NCBI RefSeq assembly: GCF_901933205.1
Contig: NC_044573.1
Span: forward strand, 35,064,993 to 35,128,992
Source of the DNA: Camarhynchus parvulus
Taxonomy: Eukaryota > Chordata > Aves > Passeriformes > Thraupidae
Reading direction: 5' to 3'
Length of the DNA stretch: 64,000 nt
The position numbers were made by a program, and so were the translations under genes. Position 1 is the stretch's first letter. Each line of letters starts with the position of its first letter. The notes below the pieces were generated by a model. It saw only the letters and a list, made by a program, of their open reading frames with translations. It was not told where the DNA came from and searched no databases. Shown here piece after piece: positions 37,171 through 51,000 of this stretch.

Positions 37171-40100
37171 CCACTGCTGCTTCCTTTTTAATTTCTTTAC
37201 ATCTCATTCCAGGATATGTGACTTCTAAGCATGGGGCAGCCAGTGTGCACAAAATCATTTTGAAAGATTCATGTATGCCAAGCAGTCAGGAAATGCAAGT
37301 CCACCTTGGTCAGATCCTCATCCCTCTCCCTTTGAGTAAATTGACACTGAAACACTTATCTTTGTATGACTTTCACTGTGTGGCCTAGTCAAGGCTAGGG
37401 ACACCCTCATAAGTTTCCACCCTATACTGAGTTGGAGATCTTCGCTTTGATAGACAATAGATAACATTGCTTTTCTTTATTCAAAACCTACAAGTCTTGA
37501 GGCAGGACGGTAGGTTTTGGATGAGGGTGAATGGAAAAATGGGGAAGAAGCATGGTTGAAATAACTTAGATTGCTGATGGTTAAATACATAAATTTGGTG
37601 AATGTGATTGAGGTAGTTTAAGTGAGTGACTCTTGCTTTGTCTTTTATTGTATTCATGAATAAGAGATCCAGGGGGCCACTTCATCTGCATCTGTTTTTA
37701 TCCTGATTCAAATCATTCTAGAATGAAGGAAGCCAGAAATGCTGTCAATAAAATATTCAGCTCCATGAGACCTTTCAGTTCTCTCCTAGAGGACATGGTG
37801 TCATTTGGCAAATTTAGATCAGTTAATTTCAGAAAACTCCTCTATTCCTGTCTCACAGAGCTGTCCCACACACACACCGAGCTCTGCACCCTGCTAGGTG
37901 CACAAGGGAAACCGTGTCATTAAGGCCCCAACAATTCACATGCTGGCTCAACAGCACAACTCCCTTTTCCCCGCTTTAACACATTTCCCAGGTTTATGAC
38001 ATATTGCAGCTGAGACCAAGGGACATGTTTATTTCTGCTTCAGGGGTGACAATCTCTGGAAGATTCCCCAAAAAGTGTCTTTGCAGTATAAAGATCTCAA
38101 AGGGCTGACAGTTTCTAGATAGTTTTCCGAATTGCCTTCATTTCAGAAGACATGTTCAGCTGTAGGAGTGAGGATTAAGGGGACAGATGCACAGCCAAGG
38201 AAACCTCTTGTTTAACTCCTTCATGTGGGAAGAACCATCTCCACCAGCTCCTGCCCACTGGGCACAGGGCCAGGCACAGCTGCTCTCCAGTTCCACCACT
38301 TGTGCTGAGCATGCCATGAAGTACAGAGAGGTTTTAGTTGAGCTTTAGACACTCATCTGCACTGCTCTGCAGCAGCATTCCTGGGTGCCAGGGTACCAAG
38401 GGTACCTAATATTGAGATGCTGTATCTCAGTATTTAGCTCTTGGGATAACTCAGGAGTGCTTGGGGAATGTAGCAGTGTTGCGCATGGCTTCTAGTGCTG
38501 TTGGGAATGGCACATTTCCCATCCCAGAGCCTGCAGCACTCCTGGAAAAGTTCCTCTAACACTTGACAGTGATTTGTCAGCACCACCCACATCTGGCAAT
38601 CCTTCTGTGTAGTTCTGCATGTGCAGTGTTCGCACCATTATCCTTCATCTTAGAGCCAAAAGGAGGGGAGGACTCATTCAGGCCTAAGACCAGACCTGAA
38701 GATTAACAGCCTTCCACATTCCTAACAGTTTTGCAACTGCTAAAATGCCTGGGATTATTTTTAAATACTTAATTTATGCTCTGAAGGGAAGAAATAGGTT
38801 TTTCACCTTTTGTCTAATGAAGGTGAATTTACTTACTCTGTCAAAAATAGTCCTCTGGATATATGAAAGCTTACGCTCCTGTCTGGTTTACAGCACATTG
38901 TTTGTAAGGAAATTCTGCAGTGGCAAAAAGCATGGTCTTGTCCAGAAGCTCAGCCCATTAATAACACACAAAGATGCACTGTATTCTGCCAGGCAAAAAC
39001 ACCAGACAAGCTGGAAGCCAGTATGGAAATATTTAATGATTTTTTTTCAGTAGAAGAGCCAGCTACTGTATTTCATTAAAAGGGAGTAGGATTTTAAGTG
39101 AAATAACACATAGATTTTGTAAAATGTAGGTATTATAGTTTACACTGAAAATAATTTGGCTTTGGGTCGCTGAAGCTAAGCTATTATTGAAAAAATGAAT
39201 GTATTTTCATATATTATGGCTCAGAGGAACATGTCTGGATTAAGCTAAATATAGCATCTTGCCTAAATTTGTAGACATGTGATCTGTTTTGTATATATGT
39301 GATGCTGTTCTGATTCTATAATCTATATAAAAACTCAGGTAAAAACATGGGGAAGTTTGGAAGATAGTGTCATTTTGGTCAAGTTTTTCTTCTTTGAATG
39401 GATCTTAGAAGATGCAGTGTTTTAGCTAGGAAGGTCTACTGACAGCTTTTCTGAGCTTCGGCAGTAAGAAAAGATACAAAGAAACTGAGCTAATCCTACA
39501 ACTGAGAGCTATAACAGTAATCTGAGTCAAGTTGTGAACTGTACTGGGGCGTTTTATTGCCATCAAAGAGTTGCTGCTCAGAATAGCAGAGACCAAATCT
39601 GTGGGAATTCCCTGGGCTGATCAGAATCCTGGCTAATCAGTAAGAAGTGATGACAAAATGTGACCAAGCCAAAAGAGTCTCTGCCTTCCACCACTGGAAG
39701 TGACCAGACAATGGAGCACAGTTGGTATCAGATTTACAGAGCTGGATAGGTTTGGCTTTTAGAACATTTTGGACATATTTAGAGCTTGTTCTACAAATTC
39801 CATCTGTGCTTGTGCATGTACATACGCAGATACACCTTGAAACGTGCTTGTTCAAGCAGTCATATACTGTCATATCAAAGATTTCTCAGCTACACATGGA
39901 CTGATCTTGGCTACGTGATTTGGCTTAAGTTATATAGTCAAATGATGCAACATTACACTAAAAATAACCAAATAACCTATATACCTTTCTTACTAGAGGC
40001 AAGTATCTCTAAAATGGAAGATAATTTTCTTTTAATTAATTTAATAATATCATTTCTCCTACAGTGCAAGCTGAGTGTATCTTTTAGTTTTAATGTGTAT

Positions 40101-43100
40101 TCTTCTCTTATGTCTCAGGTATGCTTTGGGGTTTAAAATATGAGGGTGATCCCCCTGAAGATGATTTAAGGCCCTCTGGATTCCTCTCAACATATTTTGC
40201 TCCTTGGGAAAGTCACTCTTGAAAACTGTCTAAAAGACAGAATTTATAGCTTCAGGTTAACATGTGCCAAACTGATTTGTCTACAAAAATGAAATAGGCA
40301 TACAGTGTAATGGAAGAGGATTTCCAGGCAACCAAGTGTCATGATAACTGAGTGCCTTATAGCGTTACACAATATTAGAGGCACTAATGCACTGCAAGAT
40401 AAAGTCCCACCCTTCACAACTCTCAGGAAATGCATATTATATGTGCTTCACAATCTCTGTCTGATTTACTGCTGATATTATAAAGTGCTCTGTAATCTAC
40501 GTCCAGGCTCCAACTGTACTTTAGGAGTACCATCAAGGAAATTAGCATTAATTAGATAGAGGAAAGATGAAAGACTCTAGGAAGCATTTAGGACACAGTA
40601 ATCATGTTTCCTAAAGAGACAGACAGAGCGTGGTCAAATAAAGTTGCTGAATGATTAGGTCAGAGGCTCCTGCTTTGCAAGGGCCAAATGCAATGAAAAA
40701 CACTGCAGCCAGAGCTGAGAGGAGGGCAGCTCTATTTAGTGTTTCAATCCAAACGTGCTCCCTCATCCTCCCCTCCCTGTCCTTACTATAGCTACGGCCA
40801 CAGGCTGCGAATTGGAGGCACCCTCTGGCTGAGTTTGATGTTCCTCAAAAGAAATGCTTTGGTCACATATAATCTCTGAGGTGTCTAAAATAGGGGAAGT
40901 AAACAGCAGAAATAATTTATTTCCCTGGGGTCGTATTATAATGGTTTAAAATGCAGTATTTCCCTGTACTCAGTCCTGTATGGAATGGTGAACAAACTGA
41001 GCAGAAGTTTGCTAGATCTGTTACTGCAGCAAGAGGGGAATTAAACATGTACATGAAAGAAGACTTTTGTCGCTACTTTATTCTGTAGATTGTGCCTGCA
41101 GTGTTATACAAGCTCTCCTAACACCACAGAAACTACGAGTGAGCTGGAAGTATCCTGCAGAAAGGACTCCAACATTGAGGGTTAAATAGATGCAAGTCAT
41201 ATTGAAAGCAGAAGAAAGGAGAAAGAGAATATTTACAGATGTTGGGAAGGCTCATGTGAAGTGTCTCTTACTCAATGCAACTGACCTGAGCTGGGGATTT
41301 GTCTGACCAAAGAGAAGAGTTAAGCATTCAGCTTTCAGTGCTTTGCCTTGGCTTTGGTTCCCAAAGTGTCCCCCCACCATCTGCAGAGCTGTTGCATTTC
41401 TGGTGTGTGGTGTCATCATTGCTGAAGGAAGCAAGTTGGTGCTGGAGAGATGATGTGTGTCTTGCTCTCGTATTCTTTGTTTTCCAGAGTTTACATTTAG
41501 AGCAGTGCAATGTATTCTGTCCACCTTACCATGTGAGGTGCATGATGGCACTACAGCCTGAGATTAGAGTATGTGGGTTCAAGTTTAGAGACCAACATGA
41601 CTTGTGGAATCACTTCCACTTGTCTGGAAGTGCACAATGAATGTAAAATGCTGCACTTCAGGCTTGAAAGCAATTTATCTTTACTTTTCTTAACAGAAAC
41701 AATCATGTAAACTCTTGAGAAAAACCAGGCTGCAGATTTCCAGGTTAGATAGATCAAAATCAATCATTACTTGATTAATTAGAAAATATCCTTTATAATA
41801 CAGGTTAACTACTAAAAATCTTTGTTCACATTTACTGAATTACATAAATGTATCAAATTATTAACTGCCAGTGGAAGACAATGTGCTCAGAAATTTGAAG
41901 TCTGGTCTTCGCTGTATCATTGAATCAGAATGCAGTGTCAGGTAAATCTGATCCACCCAAATTACTACATGCATAAAATGGAATTCACTTTTATGTCAGA
42001 GAGGATAAATTAGTAAATAATTTATAACCGGTTTGATGATTAGTTGATAATCAAGTGTGCTTTGAATCAAAAAATGCAAAGTATTATTATCAGCATTAAA
42101 CTCTCGGGTAGGATATGACTCATCCTAATGTCTAACAGTTCATGTCACTATATTTGATTTCAATATTTTAGTATAATTTTCATTTTGGTTTTATTAGACA
42201 AATTTAAAAAGCCCTTTAGCAGCCATAGTTTGGTCTAACAATAAAAATGTAAGTGACTTTGGCACCAAATTTTCTAAATTAAAAAAATTCCCATTACAGT
42301 TTTAACATAAAGGCACTATAAGTACTTGAACACAGTTTTAGAAATCCTAGCTGACTTTGCCTATTTCCATGCTAAGCATGCCATTCTAGGAATTAAGATA
42401 TATTCTGGAAGTTTAACATATGTCAGTTTGCTTTTTATTCTTTTTTTTCAGTCCATTATTCCTTCATTTATATTTCCCCACTATGTTTTTAAGTGCATGC
42501 CAAAATACAGAATCTCCACTTAAAATTACAAACTTTTTTTGTTTTTGCAACCTAGACACTGATTTTGTGACAGTTTCTCAAGGACTTTTTAGCCAGACTG
42601 CTCGGTCTTTCCCCCTGCATCACTTTGGATGTCTTTATATATGGGTGGCAGGAGAGGAAAGCATGAACATATTAAATGGTGCTACAAATGATGCTACAGT
42701 AGCTGCCAACATAGCCTTTCACTCTATACCTATGAAATTTACTACATTTCATAAAAAATGGTTCCTGTAATTCTGTCGTGCAAAAGAATGAACACATGGT
42801 ACTCTTAAATAAGTTATAAAGATAAGTTGTTAAAAAAGACACACATAAAAAAGTACATTTATTTATTTTTAATACCACAATTTGTAGCCTCACCTTAAGG
42901 TTTGATTCAGATTTTGCAAAATGTTGGGATTAGTAGGGCTAAATTAAGAAGCATGATACCAACCTCTGCTTAAACAGCATTCAGCATAAAAGCCTCACAG
43001 TAGCTATTGCTGATACATGTTTGTGCAAACAGACACCACACTGATGAGAAAATTCTCACTGATTAACTGAATGCATGTATGGAAGGATTCTTACAACTAT

Positions 43101-46100
43101 TTTTGATGTGAATAAAACTGCTCAGGAGCTGATGATACGTCAGAGAGACCTGCTGAATGTCCAGTGACATAGGGAATATTTTAGAAGAATGAAATACAAT
43201 ATCATGTGCTGTTTTTAGAGCAAGGTATGACACAGACTAGGTACAAGGTCACACAGAGTGTATCTAACATCAAGGAATAAAAACAGCCTCAACATTTTTA
43301 TTACTTAGATTCTTATGATTTGGGGAGAAACTATCTTATTATTTTTGGATGCCTGGGTTCTGCAATTACATGAAATAAATTGCACAGTAAACCAGCTCCT
43401 GATAAAATTTTAATTGGTATCATCTGTTTTTCTGACTGCTTTTACAGATCTCAAAGCAGCTTAGTTGGGAAGGGAGCTGGTGTGCTATAAAAGCAGTTAT
43501 TACTTTAAAACATTTTAGTCAAACAAACTGACTAAATTCCTTAGGATGTATGATATTGGCAAAAGATGATTCTCCTTTTATGATGTTTATCTTTGTTACT
43601 CTATAATAATATTTCTGGAAAAGAATGGCTAGGGAGCCCCTTTTGACTGAAAATTCAGAATGAAAGAGCTAATGAAGCAAAACTATGTAATGAGCATAAA
43701 TGCAAATGCAACCATTAAAAGGATTAAAAGGTAATTATATCAATTTACATTTCTCACATATATGGAAATGATACTAGCAGTCCTATCTATGTACAAATCT
43801 ATCCCATACCTCCATAAGTAAAGGACATTGCACAATCCAAAATGTAGAGGGGTTTTTTTCAGCCCTAGCTCTCCAAGCACCAGACAAACACATCCTCAGT
43901 CATGAGAAAGCCATGGGACAGCATGTACATTTTGCACAGAAGGCTGCATTCCATTCATGCACTGAAATTAAAGCTAAATAGAAACCGGAGTTCCTCCAGG
44001 CAAGAATCATAACTTCTAATTACCAAAGGTAAAAGATAAACTGAAAAAAACAAACATTCTTTCAGATACTGCTAAAATTATGATGTGAGTCTTAGAAATA
44101 TTTATCTTTCCATCCATGAGTGAACATTCTTCTGGTAACTTGGAGTTTTTCTTGGATTCTTATTACTGTTTCACAATCATCTAAAGCTTTATTTGTAGTC
44201 TTAGTGGTGCTTATATAATTACATAAATCTAAAAAAAAATAAAATGTCTGATTATTCTAAATTCCAGTCAATTGAAAAAGGAACTATACCTCAGTGTTTC
44301 AGCTACATTTCAGAGGGTCATATATTCATGTGCTCAGCAGGCCACAGAATGAACGATCTTGTCACAGGAGATCACCAGGATTTCTGTGAGATCTCAAATA
44401 TAATTAAATGTCTAATGTGGATTCACAATAAGCCACAAAAGGCAACGGTGTCTAAATCTCTGGTAATCCTGAAAAAATCTTAGAGCTGGTCAAGTGAGAA
44501 ATGAGACTATCTCCAGTGAGAGCTTGTCTTTGAGAAAGCACTCAAGAAACCAAGTCTAATTAACTGGAAGTACAGTATCAAAGCTGATTAACTGTGCAAT
44601 TGATGCTAGGACCAGGTGAACTCTGCCGCAGATGCTTTATCTCTATGTGGCACCAACATACATAGCTTTGGGGCTTCCCAGACCTACTGCCTCCCCCCAA
44701 AGCCCAGTAATTAAAGTTAATTCTTCCTGTAAGTGTCAAACTGATTGCACAGGTCCAAGGTGGCTGTCTAATGTATGTGGGGTATATCCCATGCTTGCCA
44801 AACCAGCAGGCATTGGGTGAGTGAGATATAGATCCACACTGCATGTCCACACAGTACAGAAGTCTTTGATCTCTGTACAGAAGCCAGGTAAAAGTGTCAG
44901 CTCACATGTCAGTTCAGGGTATATGCAAAACACCATCTGACCTTTCACCATGAATCTCCAGGAAGGCTGAAAATCAAATACAGAAAGTAATATATAGACA
45001 AATATAGAAAGCAATAAAATTTTCCAGGTAGAAAGAAAGAGGGCACATGTTTGGAAACAGAAAGCAAACAACAAAAAAGGGAATGTGCTAAGAGTAGCAG
45101 TTTTGCTGGATCATTCACAACTGTTTATGCATGCTATTACCGTTGGAAATTAATAACGTTTTCAAAAGTCCTCTTGCAGAAGCATGTCCTGCTTATGGCT
45201 ACTTGTCACAAATGAGTGTTTTAAGGTCATGTAAGGAATCATGTTAACAAATCATGTAATCAAAAATCTGTGTTGTATATCAATGGACAGAGCTGGATCA
45301 AACTCAATTCAGATTCATTGCATATTTTCACATTATGACAGTCACCTTCTTCTGTTGATCAGGTCAGAAAAGTATTAAAGGCATACAACTGTAATTTCTT
45401 TTGTTTGGGATTAAAGAAAACCTTAGGAGGAACAGCATAAAATATGCTGAGAAATTCTCTAAGTAGTTGTTCGTAATGAAAACCAAACTCTTACAATACA
45501 TGTAATAAAAAGTACAAATCATAGTAAAAATGCATGGTGTTTAAAAGTAGAAATAATTTTCAATCTTTTTGGAGTAATGGTGGTACCAATAGGGTAAACT
45601 GAATTTTGTAGGCAGAATCCTTTACAGAGCATAACAGATCTGACTCCACTTTTTCAGATTACTAACTGAGTAACAATAGCTCACATCTTTTGCACATGCT
45701 TTTTGCTATGCTCCACAACAAACTATTGTAGGTGAGAAGTCCCTGATATTTTGGCTGGTTTCCAGTCCCAGGATGTTCACTTTCTCTTTCAGTGTAGGCT
45801 TGAGGCAAAAATGGAAAAAAAATGGGCAGGAAAACATTCAAGGAATCTCTTGGTGCTGGGTCCTGCTCACTAGTGTGTTATTGTGTTTGGACTGCTAAAA
45901 TAAGAAACCAAGGCACAAAGTCAAAGCTGGTCAGAAATCACTGTATTTCCATACCATAATATGCACTATATACAGCCATGTCTAGTTTAGCTACCATGCC
46001 CTTCTCCTTTGGAGAAAACATTCTCCATCTACTAGGAATTTGCTGCATGTTGAGTGCCTCCCTACCACTTTTGAATATCTGGGCCAAGAAATGTGCACCT

Positions 46101-46770
46101 GCAGATCCCAATACACAGCTGGAGCAACATTCCAGCAGGCTCCTGCAATGACTCATCAGCTCTGATCCTGTTCACTGCTCCAGTTAATGAAAAAAATAAT
46201 AGCTGCAAAGTCCAGTTTTAAGCCTTTTATCCAGAACCACTTGGCCACTGCTAAACAATTAGTTACTTCCTCTGACACACATGGAGATTCAGATGTTGTA
46301 CAGAGAACACTTTAAAAGTAGATTAATCTTCACTTAAAAGTTGATTTTCATGTCAGTGCCTTGGCTTAGCGTGCTACATTAAGGACTTGGTTTTAAAGTA
46401 CAATGTTATCTACTTAGCACAGACTCTTTCATTTCCTTTTTTATTCATTACTTTGTGCAATTATCCAAATATAAGGTAGATTAATATAAGGAAGGAAAAA
46501 AATATATATGTAAAAGAAAACAGGAATTAAGTGATCACCATCAGTCTGAGATTTTGGTCTGCACCTTCTTCTTCAAACTAAACTGAGGTAGGGCGGACAT
46601 GAACACTGTTTCTTATGAATATCTACAATCCCGATATTATCAGTGATGTTTTTAGATTTCAGCTCCCCTGAAGCCTGTGGAGTTTGCTTCTAATTTGCAC
46701 TATGCTTAATGAAAGCAGAATCAGCCCTTAAAAGATCATAATTATATCAGAATTTGGCCTGTCTCCATAC
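37171..46770. other. non-genic stretch, nothing recognised
   Basis: AT-rich unique sequence. Frames up to about 117 codons occur on both strands without domain content or consistent splice signals. At 38.39-38.43 kb a short stem around ATATTGAGAT/ATCTCAGTAT was noted but is too short for a microRNA precursor. Confidence 0.4.
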
Positions 46771-46779
46771 TTACTCATT

Positions 46780-47010
46780 TTCTCCTTAACCTAATAGTAA
46801 CAAGGAAGAGCTCTGGGTAGCGGCTTAAAGCATGAGATTTTTAATTTGAAGGATGATGAAATGGTAAATGATCTCAGCTTTTCCCTCCTATCAATTAAAC
46901 AATACAAAATGCCACATTATTTGATTATGCCATTTTCTTTATGAGACCTGTATTGTGGAAATGAATACTGATAGTCACATTTGATTGCTGACAAAAAGCA
47001 TATTAGTGAA
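46780..47010. promoter_or_regulatory. candidate conserved non-coding element
   Basis: Unique AT-rich block with TAAT-type cores (TTTTTAATTTGAAGG, TATCAATTAAAC) and no simple repeats or sustained frame. It has the look of an enhancer; nothing more specific can be read from it. Confidence 0.22.
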
Positions 47011-47120
47011 AGATATAGTTACTGTTGAAGTCTTGTCCCAGGAAATCATAGGAAGTTCTCTTTTCACTCTTCAAAACTTGGGAAAACAGAGAAAACATAA
47101 GACATAGATGACCTGATAAA

Positions 47121-47143
47121 AGTTACACAATTATTGTGTAACT
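47121..47143. promoter_or_regulatory. 23-bp perfect palindrome with TTACACAAT arms
   Basis: An 11-bp arm AGTTACACAAT is followed by one central T and the exact reverse complement. Each arm contains a TTACACAA/TTGTGTAA word, reminiscent of bZIP (C/EBP-like) half-sites, so two such sites face each other. The symmetry is directly visible; factor binding is inference. Confidence 0.6.
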
Positions 47144-47189
47144 GCAGAGGCATTTAAGAGGAAACACATAAATCTCTGCAGTCAGCCAC

Positions 47190-48040
47190 AGATTTAATCC
47201 AGTCCCCGCTTCCCCTCTGAGGTGCCCACAGCAGAGCCCTCATGGGGCTGACGCCAAACCTACCCCCGATCACTGCAGTAGATCCCTCACTTCACTCCTG
47301 GCAGACCCTTACCACATGGCCAGAGGGATGCCAGCATGTGAGGGGGACTTCTGTTCTGCTCCAAACCCCGCAGGGTCACACACCATCCCTGTAAGGAGTC
47401 CTTGTGCAGCAATCAGGCAGTGCCCTGTTCCTACCCACCCACTCTCCCCAGTCTACCCCCAGTCACAGACACCAGCTGCAGAGAGAGAAAGGCTGGTACT
47501 AGAGGGTCATTTCTGCTGGAAGCTCAAGAAGCACCATAAAGATGCTGGAAAGAGCTTGGACGTCTTGAGAGAAATGCAAACAAGGGTGAGGTGTGGCTTG
47601 TGTTTTGAACCTACAGAGGGGTGACTCTCACTGTCAAACCAAACAGTTGTCGTGGAACCAGCCTCAGGCCTGTCTGAACTGGTGGATCCAGAAACACTTC
47701 CAATCCCCTGGGTCAGGGCAGCCCAGGTACTTCCCTGCTGTGTACTGGAGATAAACTCGGACACGTGCTGTCTCCTCCCTGCCCTGGTTTCTGCTGGAAG
47801 CAACATGGAAACTGAGCAGAGAGCTGCCATTAGCTCAGGGCAAGATGACAGCACTGTGGGGAGAATCAGGATGCACACTGGTTACCAAAGCAAGCATCTG
47901 CTCTCAGCCTGGACACAGCCTAGATGTGTTAGATCATTTACCATGGATATTGTGTTCCACAGGGAATGGGAAAGATCCTTGAAAATCAGTGGGGTGAGGT
48001 TGGTTTATAGCAGCTTAGAGCCCAGGGTGACCTAATGGTG
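47190..48040. other. locally GC-richer block, no gene assigned
   Basis: G+C rises compared with its neighbours and open frames of about 100-127 codons appear on both strands. None has a recognisable domain, a matching splice-site pair or CpG enrichment. An unrecognised non-coding transcript or old repeat is possible. Confidence 0.3.
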
Positions 48041-51000
48041 CTGCAATTTCACGTACTCACATTCCTCAATTCAAACACACCATGAGCTAATCGATGATCC
48101 ATTTGTCTCCCCATTGGATAGCAAATAATAGGGGTTTAGATGCCAAATAGGAATGTGGCCCAACAGGGGAAATTTAAAGCTTCTATTTATTTGGGACTTC
48201 CCATATTGATATCAGCAGTGATAGGAGGACCAACTGAGCAGGAAGGATATTATGGGCTGTTGCCTGCTTTTTGCAACCAATTCCTTTCAAATCCGTGCAG
48301 GATGTAGCCTTGTCATCCTGTTTGAAAACATTCTTCGTATGTTGGAGTTTTCAAATCTAAGAGAAAAGGTGGCCAAAGGGTTTCTTATGGCCACAGGGAT
48401 CAGGAACACATATATTTGTGAGGATGAGCGTCACAGAGTAACACTTTATGTCATCCTGCTGGCTCACTGCACCTGTGCAGGCATTGTGTTTTTTAGGAAG
48501 TGTTTCAGTTTACAACATCCTGTTCTATGCTGCTGAAGCCACAGTTATTTACAGCACATGGAAATACTACAAGGGCTGGAATGTAGAAGTTCAGTGTTTC
48601 TTGATTCTTCCCTAGTATAGATTGTCATGTCTGCACCCACAGAAATTACTCTTCAGCTGGAAGGCAATTCAGTTCGGATCAGTATTTATCTCCCTGGTCA
48701 ATAATTTTCTTTCAGGTAATTCCTGTTGAGGAGCATAAAACTCTTATACCTTGCAGAAAAGGAATTCCCACAACAGCAAGGCATGTATAATAATGTCATT
48801 GGTACTATGTTCTGGTAAGAGAATTTGATGCCCAGTCAGGACTTTCTGTTTAGAGCCCATTTTGCCAAATCTCAGCAGCAAAGTATCAGCACATTACACA
48901 GGAGTTAATAATGAACTATAAAGCCACTGCATGCTGCATCATTTTAGCAGCTTGGTTTTAATGGCATTTTCCTTTCTACATTTTTATTTCTAGTTCACTT
49001 TGAAGTGACTGCATATTTCATAATTTATTTCCCTAACTGTTAATACTGTTAATTTGTTGATATCATGGGGGTTTATTTATTGTAAATAACAGTGTAATTT
49101 AAAATTAGTTATAAAAAGCTTGCTAGTCAATGTGCTCCAAACTTGTAAATCTTATTAGATATATTGCCAGGAAGAGGGTTTCATGAAATCATCAATTTTC
49201 CTTTGAGCTCAAGTGGGGCATTAGATTGCCTCTCCCGGGCAAAATCTCTGGGACTATTCCACAGAAGGGAGTGCTAGATGGTGACTGACTTTACAGACAA
49301 AAACTTTAATTTCAAAGTTTGCATTTTAAATATCCAACAGTTTTTCAGATAAAAATGACCCCTTATTACTTGTTGGTCAGTGTGTGTGGAAGGATGGGCT
49401 CTGTGAGGCCTGAGAGCACCCCCAAACACTCTGGAAGCCTTGTGGGGGGTAGATCCACACTCTGACAGGCTGCACATCACAACACAGGTCTTTGACAGAA
49501 TTACTTTAGAAGGATTTGTCAGCACTTGTTCTGTTTCACAGCTTGGAAGTGTAGTTCCACGCAGAGAGGGCATTACTACTCAGCACGCAATTTCTGCAGG
49601 ATGTCATGAATCACAGGTTGCAGGACATCCTCCTGAAAGGCTCCATAAATTCTGACTCATTTTTAAAATAAACACAAGACAATAGCAAGCAAGACCAAAC
49701 AAAGGTAAATATGAAAGCACTGAAATGCAGAAATAGTATCCCACTATGTCTCCTCCCAGCCAATACCTTCCTCCCTTCTCCCAGCCACTGAGTCGCTGAG
49801 AGCTCCACACCCCTTCAGGAAGGATTGTCTCTGCATCTCCATGTGCACATCCAACCAAATTGGAGCCTGAGTAAATCTTTGCTCAGGACTTCAGGGTTGG
49901 CTGTGAGCAAACGCTGAGTAAGACCACTTCCTTTCTTGATGGAATTCACTAAGGAATTTATTGTAATTAGCTCTGGCATTTTTCTTCAATGATGCATTTT
50001 TTAAGCTGGACGTGTCATGAGAGAGTCATCACATGACATTTTTCCCTGGTTCCAAGGTCTTGTTTTCCAAAACTGTATAAAATACACAACTGAGATTTGT
50101 ACATCAGTTAGTAGTCCAGATAAAAATGGAATAGACTGAGTAGAAAAGTCACCTCTTCAAGGACAGAAATACAAGACAACCACGCATGGCTGGAAATCCA
50201 ATGCTGAGCACTAATACCCTAGCTTTAAGCTGATGTAGCTCAACCATTAAACCGAAGATTAATGAATCTACTTGAAATATTTGTAAGGAACTCAAAAATG
50301 ATGGGAAATAAAGACACTCCCACTTCTTAAAAATCAGATCAAACTTGAAGAGAATTACATACTGGAAGTTATTTCATTTTTTTGCTGATTTGTAGCCTTA
50401 AACAGACACACAGAAGTCAAATACAATGATTAATGCAATAAATTTTATAAGTATTCAGAGAGACTAAATAAATAAATGGTTGCAGAGCAGTGTGGTTTTC
50501 TGTTCTCTATGGAGTGCCAGCTCAGATCTGGGAAGGTTCATTATATTTCATATTGGCTGCATTTACAGGAGGGCTTGTAACAATCTTCTGCACTTTTAAA
50601 AAATTCATCAGACGTTATCAATTCAAACCTATAATCTAGTTTGGGTTAATGCATACCTCTGTGTAGCAATCTGAGAGCTGTTTTTGGAGGTTTCAGAGCA
50701 CTGGCCACTGCAAGTAATGAAAATTTTGTAACAAAAATATTCTGTGTATTTCTAGTAAACTGGCAGATGTTACTAACTGACTATTTGTTCCATTCCCTAA
50801 GTTCTGACAGACAGAATTAAGTTTAATACACCTACAGTAAATGACATATAGAAAAAAAAAAGGTCAACATTTAGCATACCAGGTCCCAAATAAAAACCTC
50901 TAAGTGTTGTGGTTACTTAAGAAAAACAAACTACGTCATTCAGCAGAAAGACTGTTAATTAAGGTTTGGTACACATCCTCTTCAGTAAAATATGTATTCC

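Noticed and set aside
38405..38435. Hairpin around ATATTGAGAT/ATCTCAGTAT as a microRNA precursor
   Set aside because: The stem is about 11 bp with a 5-base loop and no longer pairing on either side.
38577..38597. REST/RE1-like sequence starting TCAGCACCAC
   Set aside because: The left half matches well but the right half departs at the key GGACAG positions, so a functional full site is unlikely.
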